A stretch of 36,392 bases of DNA from Rhodospirillales bacterium (lineage in GTDB: Bacteria > Pseudomonadota > Alphaproteobacteria > ATCC43930 > CGMCC-115725): the NCBI GenBank assembly GCA_028291405.1, contig JAQGID010000427.1, positions 1 through 36,392 on the forward strand, read 5' to 3'. Position numbers and translations under genes: made by a program. This document shows positions 15,984-24,897 of the stretch, one piece after another; positions within the stretch are counted from its first letter, which is position 1; the number at the start of each line of letters is the position of its first letter. The notes below the pieces were generated by a model. That model ran no database searches. It was not told the origin of the DNA and saw only the letters and a list, made by a program, of their open reading frames with translations.

Positions 15984-16699
15984 AAAAGCCCGAGCTTGTC
16001 GAGAACTCGCGGGATGAGGCCGCGCTTGCTCTTTCGCGGACTCATCGGCTCGCCGTAAGGGCTTGCGCCCGGTTTTTCCAGCTCCGCGGAGCCGTCCGCC
16101 GGTTGCTCTGCGCGGCGGATCAGCTCGAGCAGCCAGCCCGAGACATCGGCGTCGGCGCCTTCCGCGAGCATCTCGCGCCGCATCCGCTCGTCGCGGGCCT
16201 GGCGAGCCGCGCTGACGCCGACCGACGCGTCGCTGCGGCCGGCCGCGGTGGCCGCAGCCGCAGCAGCGGCGCGAGTCGCCGCGCTGCCCTTGCGCTCCAA
16301 CAGCTTGAGGACGGCGGCAAGGACCGGTCGCAACTCGTCCTCGATCGTATTGCGAACGTCGTCGCGCATCGCCTTTTGCTGCTGCAGACGATGCGAGATC
16401 TTCTCCATATGGGCGCGGTCGTCCTCGCGCGCCTGCCGCTCCCGCTCGACCATGTTGAGCAGCTCGACGATCCGTTCGTTGAGGAGATGGTTCTCGTCGA
16501 GCAGGCGCTGGAACTCGGTCTCGCGCAGGGTACGGACGTCGACCGGGGGGCCGCGGTGGCGCAGGTTATCGTCGAAGCCGGCGGCCGGCCCGATAGAAGC
16601 CGGCGCACTCCGCGGGCGCGTCGCGCTACGCCCCTGGGTCTCGCGCAGCGCGACGACAATCTCTTGAACCGTGGGATCGCGTCGGGTCTCGTTGACCAT
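15980..16699 (-). CDS. Coiled-coil protein with amphipathic basic C-terminus, partner candidate of the actin-like protein
   Basis: I do not recognise this 239-residue protein. Residues about 54-138 are a predicted long coiled coil rich in Glu, Arg, Leu and Gln (for example FQRLLDENHLLNERIVELLN, then ERERQAREDDRAHMEKISHR). Next come an Ala-rich stretch (140-153), a charged helix ending in DVSGWLLELIRRAEQ, a Pro/Ser linker and the tail PRKSKRGLIPRVLDKLGLL. That tail has a basic cluster followed by alternating hydrophobics and could bind membrane or a partner protein. The N-terminal 50 residues look disordered. The gene lies 126 bp upstream of the actin-like gene on the same strand. The function is unknown; a filament adaptor is an inference from context. 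Confidence 0.75.
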   Translation of the reverse strand: MVNETRRDPTVQEIVVALRETQGRSATRPRSAPASIGPAAGFDDNLRHRGPPVDVRTLRETEFQRLLDENHLLNERIVELLNMVERERQAREDDRAHMEKISHRLQQQKAMRDDVRNTIEDELRPVLAAVLKLLERKGSAATRAAAAAAATAAGRSDASVGVSAARQARDERMRREMLAEGADADVSGWLLELIRRAEQPADGSAELEKPGASPYGEPMSPRKSKRGLIPRVLDKLGLL

Positions 16700-16900
16700 C
16701 TCATCCCCGCAACCGATGGCGAATGCGCATCGGCCCTCTTCCTATCGCCGGACAGGCGCAGCCACCGCCATGTCTCAACTATCTATTGTTACATGGAACC
16801 ACCATATGATCAACAGCTGCCCGCTGAGGAAACCGGACCGCGTGTCGAAGAATCGCCGTGGCCGCAATGGGATTCGCAGCGCGCCCTGGCCGGGCGGGAT

Positions 16901-18994
16901 TCAGCGACCCTCGCGGCGCCAGGCGATGAGAAGGGTACTAAGGACGAGGATCAGCGCGGCGATCGCCGGCAGCAGCGGCGTCTCGCTCAGGCCGGTGACG
17001 ATGTAATCGCCGTTGGCGCGCAGCCCCAGCCAGTTGCGACCGCTGGCGCTGCGCTCGGGTGCGATGCGGCGGATGTCGGGGATCGCGCCGGGCCCGACCC
17101 AAAAGAATCCGCCACCGGTCGCCTGGACGACCGGCGCCAGCTTTTCTTCCGTGGTGCGAACGTCGGAAAGCTCCAGCGGGTTGAGCGCGCCGGCCGCGGC
17201 GAGGGCGGTGCGGGTCCCGTCGGTGATGCGGTAAAGCCCGCTCTCCTTGATCTCGATGCTCGCCGTGCTGCGGCCGCCGCCGGCATCGTTCAGCTTGATC
17301 TCCTGCATCACCCCGTCGGGGCCGGTGACGCGGACCGCACGGTCGTCGGGCTGCAGCGAGCGGCGGGTGATGACGAGGCGATTGCCCTGGACGACGCCGC
17401 GCAGATCGTTCTCCTCGAGATCCGGTTCCTTCATCAGCCAATAGGCAAGGCGGCGCAACAGCTCGGCCTGCGGTCCGCCGCCTTCGAAGCCGCGCGACCA
17501 GAGCCACATCTGATCCGAGAGGATCTGCGCGACGCGGCCCTCGCCGACGCGGTCGAGCACCAGCAGAGGCTGCCCGTCGATACCGCTCATTACCGTTGAG
17601 CCGCGCCTCGCCTCGGCCTCGACGTTGCGGAACCAGCGGCCCCATTGCGGCTGTTGGCCGGGATCGGCCGCATCGCCGGGCAGCTCGGCGGTGACGGGAT
17701 GGCGCTCGCCGAGATCGGTGACGCGCGGCTTGAAGCCTTCGCTGAGAATGCGGCCGGTCGGCTCAGCCGGCAGCACGGCGCCGAGCGGCGTGCGGTAGAG
17801 GCTGAACGGTGTCCCGAAATCCGGGCCGGCCGCCTCGAGCAGCGCGCCGCCCTTCTCGACGTAGCGGGCGACATTCTCGAGATAGGCTTGCGGCAGCACG
17901 CCGCGGCGGCGGTAACGGTCGAAGATAACGAGGTCGAACTCGTCGAGCTTGACGTCGAACAGCTCGCGAATCGGGAAGGCGATCAGCGACAGCTCGCGGA
18001 TCGGCGTGCCGTCCTGCTTTTCCGGCGGGCGAAGGATGGTGAAATGGACGAGGTCGACCGATGGATCCGACTTGAGGATGTTGCGCCATGTCCGCTCGCC
18101 GGGATGCGGCTCGCCCGAGACGAGCAGCACGCGCAGCCGGTCGCGAACGCCGTTGACGACGAGGGCGGCGCGGTTGTTGTCGAGCGTCAGCTCCTGCGGG
18201 CCGGGCTCCGCCTCCAACTCGACGATGTTCGGCCCGCCATGGTCGATCGGCACGGTGATGCGCTGGTCGCTGCCGACCGGCAAGCTGAGCTGGCTCGGCT
18301 GCCCACCGTCCTTGCGCAGCGTCACGCGGGCGCGCGTCCCCGGCGCGACCGGTTGGCCGAGATCCTCGACGCGCACCGTCAGCTCGACCTGCTTGCCGAC
18401 GAGGCCGAAGCTCGGCGCCTGTGCGACGACGAGGCGTCGATCGCCTTCGTTGGGCTTGCCCGAGAGCAGCACATGCAGCGGTGCGTCGAAGCTGAGGCGG
18501 TCGGGCGCCGGCACGTCGTGCACCTGGCCGTCGGTGATCATGATCGCGCCCGCGAGACGCTGGCGCGGTACGTCGGCGAGGGCACGGTTCAACGCCCCGA
18601 ACAGCTGCGTTCCGGTATCGGCGAGGGCGGCGCCGGTCTCCGGCTTGCCGGCGTGCACGATGCGGATGTCGAGATCCTTGAAACGCGCCAGCCGCTCGTT
18701 GACCGACGCCAGCGCCGCCTCGGTGTATTTCGTCCGGTCGCCGATGCGCTGGCTCGTCGAATCGTCGACGACGACTACTGCGACGTCGCGCTGCGGCTCG
18801 CGGTTCTGGACGACGAGCGATGGGTTGACCAGAATCGCGAGCAGGAAGGCGATCACGAGGAAGCGCCAGGCGACGCCGCGCGCCCGCCGCCAGACGCCGA
18901 ACCCCAGGATGAGGAGTGCCGCGACGCCGAAGCCGGTGATCGCCCACCACGCCAGCAGCGGCGCGGCGGCGATCGTATAGGCGGTTCCCATCAT
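16901..18994 (-). CDS. Large membrane protein of the MoxR operon (glutamine-amidotransferase-like / BatA-like)
   Basis: About 697 residues. Two hydrophobic helices lie at the N-terminus (APLLAWWAITGFGVAALLIL and WRFLVIAFLLAILV), followed by a von Willebrand-like region beginning VAVVVVDDSTSQRIGDRTKY. Ig-like strands come next, then a class-I-amidotransferase-like fold (VLLVSGEPHPGERTWRNIL, FDLVIFDRYRRRGVLP, YVEKGGALLEAAG) without an obvious catalytic Cys, and a last helix (LLPAIAALILVLSTLLIAW). The central domain is probably periplasmic. I chose ATG at 18994; TTG at 19000 is also in frame. It is the last gene of the operon, 25 bp after the DUF4159 gene. The 201 bp on its downstream side hold no gene I can support. 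Confidence 0.82.
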   Translation of the reverse strand: MMGTAYTIAAAPLLAWWAITGFGVAALLILGFGVWRRARGVAWRFLVIAFLLAILVNPSLVVQNREPQRDVAVVVVDDSTSQRIGDRTKYTEAALASVNERLARFKDLDIRIVHAGKPETGAALADTGTQLFGALNRALADVPRQRLAGAIMITDGQVHDVPAPDRLSFDAPLHVLLSGKPNEGDRRLVVAQAPSFGLVGKQVELTVRVEDLGQPVAPGTRARVTLRKDGGQPSQLSLPVGSDQRITVPIDHGGPNIVELEAEPGPQELTLDNNRAALVVNGVRDRLRVLLVSGEPHPGERTWRNILKSDPSVDLVHFTILRPPEKQDGTPIRELSLIAFPIRELFDVKLDEFDLVIFDRYRRRGVLPQAYLENVARYVEKGGALLEAAGPDFGTPFSLYRTPLGAVLPAEPTGRILSEGFKPRVTDLGERHPVTAELPGDAADPGQQPQWGRWFRNVEAEARRGSTVMSGIDGQPLLVLDRVGEGRVAQILSDQMWLWSRGFEGGGPQAELLRRLAYWLMKEPDLEENDLRGVVQGNRLVITRRSLQPDDRAVRVTGPDGVMQEIKLNDAGGGRSTASIEIKESGLYRITDGTRTALAAAGALNPLELSDVRTTEEKLAPVVQATGGGFFWVGPGAIPDIRRIAPERSASGRNWLGLRANGDYIVTGLSETPLLPAIAALILVLSTLLIAWRREGR

Positions 18995-19018
18995 TGCCAA
19001 AGTCTCATCGGTAGCGTC

Positions 19019-21730
19019 TCATTGGCCGAGCCGCTCCAGGATCGCCGGCACGTGCACCTGATCGGATTTGTAATTTCCGGTCAGCGTGTACATCACGAGA
19101 TTGACGCCGAAGCGATAGGCCATCTCGCGCTGCGGCTCGCCGCCGGGTACCACCGCATAGGCCGGGCGCCCCTGCGCATCGATCGCCCAGGCGCCGGCGT
19201 AGTCGTTGGAGCCGATGATGATCGTCGACACGCCGTCGTTGACGCGGTCCTCGGTCGGCTGCACCCATATCTGGCCGCCCGCCCAGCGGCCGGGAAACTC
19301 CTGCAGCAGGTAGAAGGATTTCGTCAGCACGTGATCGGGCGGCACCGGCTGGAGCGGCGGGATGTTGAGCCCGGCGGCTATCTGCCGCAGGCGCTGCGTG
19401 GCGCTGCCGGCGACCCGGCCGGTGCCGCCTTCGCCTTGGTCGCGGGTGTCGAAGAAGATCGTGCCGCCGGTGGCGAGATACCGGTTGAGCCGTTCGGTCG
19501 CGCGCGGCGACAGTGTCGGCTGGTCCGGCGTCACCGGCCAGTAGATGAGCGGAAAGAAGATCAGCTCGTCCTTTTCGGGATCCACCGCCATCGGCTCTCC
19601 GCTTTCGACCGCCGTGCGCCGGCCGAGCACGGCGGTCAGCCCGCGGAGCCCGGCAAGGCTCACCTGATCGACCTGCGGATCGCCCGTCTGGATATAGGCG
19701 AGCCGCAACTCCGAGCTCGCTTGCAGCGCAAAATCGTCGTCGTCGGCCCGTACCGCGGGGCTGGCAAGCGCGATCGCCGCGACCAACGCCGCCGTCGCGC
19801 CGCGTCGCGCCAGGCCGGGCAGCAGGCCGCGCAACGCATAGGCAATCAACAGATCGAGGAGAACCAGCGTCATGGCGGCGGCGAGAAGTCCCGGCCGCAG
19901 ATCGACTTCCGAGCCCCGGGTAAAGCTGTCGCGGGTGACTCCGGCCGGCAGCCGTCCGAGCGGTTTCAGGGTCGGGACGGCGCTCGCGAGGTTGAGGGCG
20001 TGGCGGGCGTCGAGTGTGCCGTAAAATCCGGGCGGCTGGCTCGCCGAGGCGACGGCGCTCGCGAAATCCTTGCCAGCGATCGACCGCGCGCTGGCCGGCG
20101 CCTGCTGCAGCCTGCCATAGCCGTCGAGCGTCTCGACCGGCGCCAGCGGCGCGTCGCCGGCGCCGGCAACGCCCTGGCTCAATCCGACGACACGGCGCAG
20201 CATGTCGACGAAGAGGCCGGACAACGCCAGGTTCGACCACGCCGGGCTGCCGGTCGTATGGACCAGGACTAGCCAGCCCTTGCCGCGCCGCTCGCCGGTC
20301 ACAAGCGGCGTTCCGTCGCTGAGCCGCGCCCAGGTCTTGTCGGCGAGATCGAGCGACGGCTCGGCGAGGACCTGTCGCAGCACCGTGACGTCGTCCGGGA
20401 TCGCGAGCCCGGCGAAGGGGCTATTCGGCGGGAAACTCGCCAGACGCGCCGGCTGCTCCCAGGAGAGCGCGCCGCCGATCGTGCGGCCGCCGCGCCGCAG
20501 CGTCACCGGCAGCAGATCGTCGCTGCTTTCGGCGAGGTCGGGGCCGGCAAAGCGCAGCAGCACGCCGCCGTCGTCGAGCCATTTGACCAGCGCGTCGTGC
20601 TCCTCGCGTCCCGAAGGGGCGGCATCGGCCAGCACCAGCATCGCCGTCTCGCGCTTCAGGAGGTCGCCGACCGTGCCACGCCGCACCTCGCTGAACGGGT
20701 TGAGCGCACGCTCGAGGTAGAAGGTGCCGGTGAGCAGCGGCTGGGGCGCCTCGCCGGGTTGCGTCGAGACGATGCCGACCGGCCGCCGGCGCCAGCGCTC
20801 GTCGAGCAGCAGCACCGCGCCGGCGGAGGCTTCGCCTTCGATCTCGGCGCGCGCCGCCTGGTTGCGCAGTTCGCCGGGCATCGGCAGCTTGATCTCTGCG
20901 TCACGTTGGCCGGCGGCGAGCGTCGTGCTCTGCCGCGTCAGCAGCCTGCCGTCGTCGCCGCTGACGCGGACCGCGATCTCGGCGGGTGCCTCGGCGCTCG
21001 GCCGATGTACCGCGACGGCGAGATCGGCGCCGTCCTGCTGCGCCGGGGCAATCAGCGTCGCGAGCCGGTCGGCCGGATCGCTGACGACGCGCAGCGTGCC
21101 GAGTCGATTCAGCCGCTCGGCGAAGCCGAAGGCGTCCTCGCTCTCCAGCCCGTCGCTGATCCAGACGACATTGGCGTTCGCCATCGTCAGCGCATCGAGC
21201 CGTGACAGCGCAGCGCTGCGGTTGGTCGGCCACGGCAATGGCGTCAACGCCTCGGCGGCGGCCCGCGCATCGCTGGCGCGCTGGATCGAGATCGCCGGCG
21301 CCGCCTCCCCGCCCGGCCGCGGGGCGGTGTCGAGCAGGACGACACGGCGGTTCTCGCGCTCGGCCTGGTCGATCAGCTCGCGCATCAGCCGCTGCCGCGC
21401 CGGCCAGTCGTGCGCCGCCGCCCAGCCGTCGTCGACGACGAGCAGCAGCGGCCCGTCGATCGCCAGCCGCGCGCTGGGGTTGAGCAGAGGATGCGCCAGC
21501 CCGATGATGGCGAGCGCGACGAGCAGCATGCGCAGCAGAATGAGCCACAGCGGCGTCCGCGCCGGCGTCTCCTCGCGGGGGACCAGCCCGAGCAGCAGGC
21601 GGATTGCCGGAAAGCGCAGCCGGCGCGGCGCCGGCGGCGTGACGCGCAGCAGCCACCACAGGACCGGCAGGATCGCGAGACCGGCGAGCAGCCAGGGCGA
21701 GGCGAAGGCGAGGGCGCCGAGCGACAGCAT
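19019..21730 (-). CDS. BatA-type N-terminus fused to DUF4159, membrane protein
   Basis: A 903-residue protein. It begins MLSLGALAFASPWLLAGLAI, the aerotolerance-regulator (BatA) opening, and has a second helix near 60-80 (LWLILLRMLLVALAIIGLAH). A von Willebrand-like domain follows (LLLVVDDGWAAAHDWPARQR) with Ser and the full metal site missing. Later there is a second membrane region around 640-690, then the DUF4159 domain over roughly the last 200 residues (FALQASSELRLAYIQTGD, FFDTRDQGEGG, GVNLVMYTLTGNYKSDQVHV). This fusion next to MoxR and DUF58 is seen in many alphaproteobacteria. I chose the ATG at 21730, four bases after the DUF58 stop; the upstream in-frame extension is not coding. Its precise role is unknown. 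Confidence 0.86.
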   Translation of the reverse strand: MLSLGALAFASPWLLAGLAILPVLWWLLRVTPPAPRRLRFPAIRLLLGLVPREETPARTPLWLILLRMLLVALAIIGLAHPLLNPSARLAIDGPLLLVVDDGWAAAHDWPARQRLMRELIDQAERENRRVVLLDTAPRPGGEAAPAISIQRASDARAAAEALTPLPWPTNRSAALSRLDALTMANANVVWISDGLESEDAFGFAERLNRLGTLRVVSDPADRLATLIAPAQQDGADLAVAVHRPSAEAPAEIAVRVSGDDGRLLTRQSTTLAAGQRDAEIKLPMPGELRNQAARAEIEGEASAGAVLLLDERWRRRPVGIVSTQPGEAPQPLLTGTFYLERALNPFSEVRRGTVGDLLKRETAMLVLADAAPSGREEHDALVKWLDDGGVLLRFAGPDLAESSDDLLPVTLRRGGRTIGGALSWEQPARLASFPPNSPFAGLAIPDDVTVLRQVLAEPSLDLADKTWARLSDGTPLVTGERRGKGWLVLVHTTGSPAWSNLALSGLFVDMLRRVVGLSQGVAGAGDAPLAPVETLDGYGRLQQAPASARSIAGKDFASAVASASQPPGFYGTLDARHALNLASAVPTLKPLGRLPAGVTRDSFTRGSEVDLRPGLLAAAMTLVLLDLLIAYALRGLLPGLARRGATAALVAAIALASPAVRADDDDFALQASSELRLAYIQTGDPQVDQVSLAGLRGLTAVLGRRTAVESGEPMAVDPEKDELIFFPLIYWPVTPDQPTLSPRATERLNRYLATGGTIFFDTRDQGEGGTGRVAGSATQRLRQIAAGLNIPPLQPVPPDHVLTKSFYLLQEFPGRWAGGQIWVQPTEDRVNDGVSTIIIGSNDYAGAWAIDAQGRPAYAVVPGGEPQREMAYRFGVNLVMYTLTGNYKSDQVHVPAILERLGQ

Positions 21731-21734
21731 TGGA

Positions 21735-22613
21735 TCAGCTCCCTGGCTGGCGCGACAGCGCCATGTAGAGCGCCAGCAGCGCGGCATGCGGCGGCCGATC
21801 GGTGCGATGCGTCGCGAAGCTCCAGCCGGCCGGCCGGGCGATCGCGACGAGACCTTCGCGATGCGCGGCAAGGCGCTCGACGTATTCGTCGCGCACCGTC
21901 TCGACGCGGCTGATCAACACGGAATCATCGCTCTCGATGCCCTCGAAGCGGACGCGGCCGTCGAACGGCAGCGTCTCCTCCGCGGGGTCGAGGATCTGCA
22001 GCATGTGACCCCGCAGGCCGGAGGCGGAATAGCGCCCGATCGCGGCGTGGATCTCGTCGAGCGGCGAGAGGAAGTCGCCGATGAGGACAAGCTGCGCATA
22101 GCGCGGCAGCGGCTCGAACCCGGGCAGGCTGGCGGCGGCGGTGTCCGCCGGCCGGTCGATCAGCGCGGCGATGCGGTTGAGCGCGACGCGGCCGCTGAGC
22201 GGCGGCAGGCCGGAGCCGATCAGGCTGGCGCGCTCGCCGCCGCGGACCAGCAGCGCGGCGAGCGCGACGAGCAGCAGATCGGCGCGTGCTCGCTTGGTCG
22301 GCAGCTGAGGGTCCGAATGGTAGTCCATCGACGGCGAGGCGTCGCGCCACAGCCAGATGCTCTGGGCCGCTTCCCATTCGGTCTCGCGGACGTAAAGCCG
22401 CTGCGATTTTGCGCTCTCCCGCCAGTCGATCCGCTGTGCCGCATCGCCGGGCTCGTATTGCCGGAATTGCCAGAACGAGTCGCCCTGGCCGACGCGACGT
22501 CTGCCGTGCACGCCCTGCGCCACCGTCGTCGCGACCCGGTCGGCGGCGACGAGCAGCGCCGGCAGTCTCGACGCGAGCTGCTCCGCCCGATGCTGGACGC
22601 TCGCCTGTGCCAC
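21735..22613 (-). CDS. DUF58 domain protein
   Basis: A 292-residue cytoplasmic protein of the DUF58 family, which has a von Willebrand-like fold and is almost always paired with MoxR ATPases. The family core is clear: FRQYEPGDAAQRIDWRESAK then SQRLYVRETEWE, followed by WLWRDASPSMDYH, a MIDAS-like DxSxS element. The protein lacks membrane helices. The start is GTG at 22613, 23 bp after the moxR stop. The stop is four bases before the next ATG, so the operon is tight. It probably bridges the AAA+ protein and the membrane-bound von Willebrand-like partners. Confidence 0.93.
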   Translation of the reverse strand: MAQASVQHRAEQLASRLPALLVAADRVATTVAQGVHGRRRVGQGDSFWQFRQYEPGDAAQRIDWRESAKSQRLYVRETEWEAAQSIWLWRDASPSMDYHSDPQLPTKRARADLLLVALAALLVRGGERASLIGSGLPPLSGRVALNRIAALIDRPADTAAASLPGFEPLPRYAQLVLIGDFLSPLDEIHAAIGRYSASGLRGHMLQILDPAEETLPFDGRVRFEGIESDDSVLISRVETVRDEYVERLAAHREGLVAIARPAGWSFATHRTDRPPHAALLALYMALSRQPGS

Positions 22614-22636
22614 GCGTCAGGTCCTGCCCGCGACGA

Positions 22637-23656
22637 TCAACGCAGCGGATCCGTCAGCCGGTCGATGACCTGCGTCAATGTGACGCCGTCGGCGCGCGCC
22701 GCGAAGTTGAGCGCCATGCGATGACGCAGCACCGGGGCGGCAAGGGCGAGCACGTCATCGACTGATGGCGAGAGCCGGTTGTCGAGCAGGGCGCGGGCGC
22801 GGCAGGCGAGCATCAGCGCCTGGCTGGCGCGCGGTCCGGGTCCCCAGGCGATGTGGCGCTGCGCCTCGGGGATGGTGCTCTCCTCGGGGCGGCCGGAGCG
22901 CACGAGCGAGAGGATCGCCTCGACGACACTCTCGCCGACCGGCACGCGGCGAACGAGGCGCTGCGCCTGCGCCAGTTCGCCGGCGGTCATCACCGGCGCC
23001 GCCTTCTCCGCCGCGGCGCCGGTCGTCGCGATCAGCATGCGCCGCTCGGAATCGAGATCGGGGTAGCCGACGTCGATCTGCAACAGAAACCGGTCGAGTT
23101 GCGCCTCGGGCAACGGATAGGTGCCTTCCTGCTCCAGCGGGTTCTGCGTCGCCAGCACGTGGAACGGCTTCGGCAGTTGATGGTACTGGCCGGCGACCGA
23201 GACGCGGCCCTCCTGCATCGCCTGCAGCAGCGCCGATTGGGTGCGCGGGCTGGCACGGTTGATCTCGTCGGCCATCAGCAGTTGGCAGAAGACCGGGCCG
23301 GGGATGAAGCGGAACGACCGCCGTCCGCTCTCGGCCTCCTCCAGCACCTCCGAGCCGACGATGTCCGCCGGCATCAGGTCCGGTGTGCATTGGATGCGCT
23401 TGTCCTCGAGGCCGAGAATCGTGCCCAGCGTCTCGACCAGCCGGGTCTTGGCCAGGCCGGGGACGCCGATCAGCAGACCGTGGCCGCCGGCGAGCAAGGT
23501 GATCAACGCTTGATCGACGACCTCGCGCTGACCGAAGATGATGCGGCCGATGCGCTCACGGACGAGGGCGAGGCGGGCGCCGAGGGCGTCGACCTCGGCG
23601 AGGAGTTGGCCGGAATCGTCCGGCGATGCAGCGAGATTCTCGGTATTCGCAGTCAC
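22637..23656 (-). CDS. moxR: MoxR-family AAA+ ATPase
   Basis: A 339-residue AAA+ ATPase that is thought to act as a chaperone in maturation of metal-binding or von Willebrand-domain complexes. Walker A GVPGLAKT is at 64-71 and Walker B LLMADEINR at about 127-135. They are followed by SPRTQSALLQAMQEG, the sensor-1 Asn in ATQNPLEQEGTYPLPEAQLDR, and the sensor-2 arginine region GPGPRASQAL. The start is GTG at 23656 with GAAGGGA about ten bases upstream. It is the first gene of a four-gene operon (moxR, DUF58, DUF4159 protein, membrane protein) and lies only 30 bp from the divergent DUF1285 gene, so the two share their promoter region. Confidence 0.96.
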   Translation of the reverse strand: MTANTENLAASPDDSGQLLAEVDALGARLALVRERIGRIIFGQREVVDQALITLLAGGHGLLIGVPGLAKTRLVETLGTILGLEDKRIQCTPDLMPADIVGSEVLEEAESGRRSFRFIPGPVFCQLLMADEINRASPRTQSALLQAMQEGRVSVAGQYHQLPKPFHVLATQNPLEQEGTYPLPEAQLDRFLLQIDVGYPDLDSERRMLIATTGAAAEKAAPVMTAGELAQAQRLVRRVPVGESVVEAILSLVRSGRPEESTIPEAQRHIAWGPGPRASQALMLACRARALLDNRLSPSVDDVLALAAPVLRHRMALNFAARADGVTLTQVIDRLTDPLR

Positions 23657-23686
23657 GAGATTGGGTCCCTTCGGTAAGGCGGGCGC

Positions 23687-24256
23687 GTGGAAAACCGGAA
23701 GAGTTCAGCGATCACACCCGGCCCGGCGACGCCCGGTGATCCGTCAGCGTCGCGCCATACCCGACCAACGGATTGTGGCGAATTTGGTATCCATATCGCC
23801 CGCGACGGAGTCTGGTGGCACGACGGCTCGCCGATTACCCGCATGCCGCTCGTCAAGCTCTTCGCCTCGGTGCTGCGACGCGATGCCGCAGGCACGTATT
23901 GGCTGGTGACGCCGGCTGAACGCGGCCGCGTCACCGTCGAGGATGCGCCCTTCACAGCCGTCGAGCTGAGTGTCGCCGGCGAGGGGCGGGAGCAGGTGCT
24001 GACCTTTCGCACGAATCTGGATGATAGACTTTCGCCGGGGGATGACCACCCTCTTCGTGTCGTGACGGATGATGTGACGGGAGCGCCCAGCCCCTATATC
24101 CTGGTGCGCGAGGGGCTGGAGGCCCGTCTCACCCGGGCGGTGTTTTACGAGCTCGTCGAGATCGGCAGGGAGGAGAGGGTCGGGCAATCGACCGTGTTCG
24201 GGGTATGGAGCCAAGGAAAATTCTTCCCGCTAGGGACGCTGGACGAGAGCTCCTGA
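23687..24256 (+). CDS. DUF1285 domain protein
   Basis: A 189-residue protein of the DUF1285 family, of unknown biochemical role. The family features visible are GEFGIHIARDGVWWHDGSPI near residue 31, RMPLVKLFASVLRRDAAGTYWLVTPAERG and later FRTNLDDRLSPGDDHPL. The GTG at 23687 is the only suitable upstream start; the divergent moxR start is 30 bp away. The end overlaps the following Nudix gene by 52 bases. DUF1285 next to a Nudix hydrolase is a recurring alphaproteobacterial pair, so a link to CoA or nucleotide turnover is possible but unproven. Confidence 0.9.
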   Translation: MENRKSSAITPGPATPGDPSASRHTRPTDCGEFGIHIARDGVWWHDGSPITRMPLVKLFASVLRRDAAGTYWLVTPAERGRVTVEDAPFTAVELSVAGEGREQVLTFRTNLDDRLSPGDDHPLRVVTDDVTGAPSPYILVREGLEARLTRAVFYELVEIGREERVGQSTVFGVWSQGKFFPLGTLDESS

Positions 24257-24897
24257 CGCGCGACCTCATCCTGCGGCGGTTCGCGGATTACGCGGAGAGC
24301 GGCCAGTCGCGGCTGCGCGGCTCTGGCGCGGCGGCGCTGGTAGGCGGCCTGCGCGGCGACCATTTCCTGACCCCCGGCGCGCTCGCGCCGGCAAAGCCGC
24401 TGACGCGCGCCGCCGTGCTGGTGCCGCTGGTGGAGCACGCCTCGGGCATGACGGTGCTGCTGACGCAGCGCACCTCGCATCTCAGCTCGCATGCCGGCCA
24501 GATCGCTTTCCCGGGCGGCCGCATCGAGCCTACCGATGAAAGCCCCGTCGCCGGCGCGCTGCGCGAGGCCGAGGAGGAGGTCGGGCTGCCGCCCAGTCAC
24601 GTCGAAGTGATCGGCCGGCTCGACACCTGGATCACCGGCACGGGCTATGAGATCATTCCGGTCGTCGGCCTGGTCCGCGTCCCCTACCCGATGACCCCAG
24701 ACCCTTCCGAGGTCGCCGACGTGTTCGAGGTGCCGCTCCATTTCATCGTCGATCCGCTCAACCATCAGAGCGCCAGCCGCGAGTCGAACGGCGTCACCCG
24801 GACCTTCTTCGTGCTGCCCTACGAGAACCGCTATATCTGGGGTGCCACCGCCGGCATGCTGATCAACCTCGCCGAGGTGCTCGCGGGGCCGGCCTGA
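24205..24897 (+). CDS. CoA pyrophosphatase-type Nudix hydrolase
   Basis: A Nudix enzyme of 230 residues expected to split CoA or acyl-CoA to phosphopantetheine and ADP. The CoA-type signature LLTQRTSHLSSHAGQIAFPG lies at about 85-104 and runs straight into the Nudix box, of which REAEEEVGLP (about 120-129) carries the metal-binding Glu residues. The rest (EVPLHFIVDPLNH, then VLPYENRYIWGATAGMLI) fits the NudL/YeaB family. The ATG at 24205 lies inside the DUF1285 gene; a later start cannot be excluded. The stop overlaps the convergent pdeM 3' end by 35 bases. There is no second promoter visible, so it is probably cotranscribed with DUF1285. Confidence 0.92.
   Translation: MEPRKILPARDAGRELLTRDLILRRFADYAESGQSRLRGSGAAALVGGLRGDHFLTPGALAPAKPLTRAAVLVPLVEHASGMTVLLTQRTSHLSSHAGQIAFPGGRIEPTDESPVAGALREAEEEVGLPPSHVEVIGRLDTWITGTGYEIIPVVGLVRVPYPMTPDPSEVADVFEVPLHFIVDPLNHQSASRESNGVTRTFFVLPYENRYIWGATAGMLINLAEVLAGPA

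Noticed and set aside
16700-16900. Promoter or small gene in the spacer before the coiled-coil gene
   Set aside because: Only a poor TTGATC / AACAAT pair and an imperfect palindrome near 16793-16809 were found; too weak to list.
17645-20272. An 875-codon plus-strand open frame across two membrane protein genes
   Set aside because: It is antisense to both genes and crosses their boundary; no domain seen.
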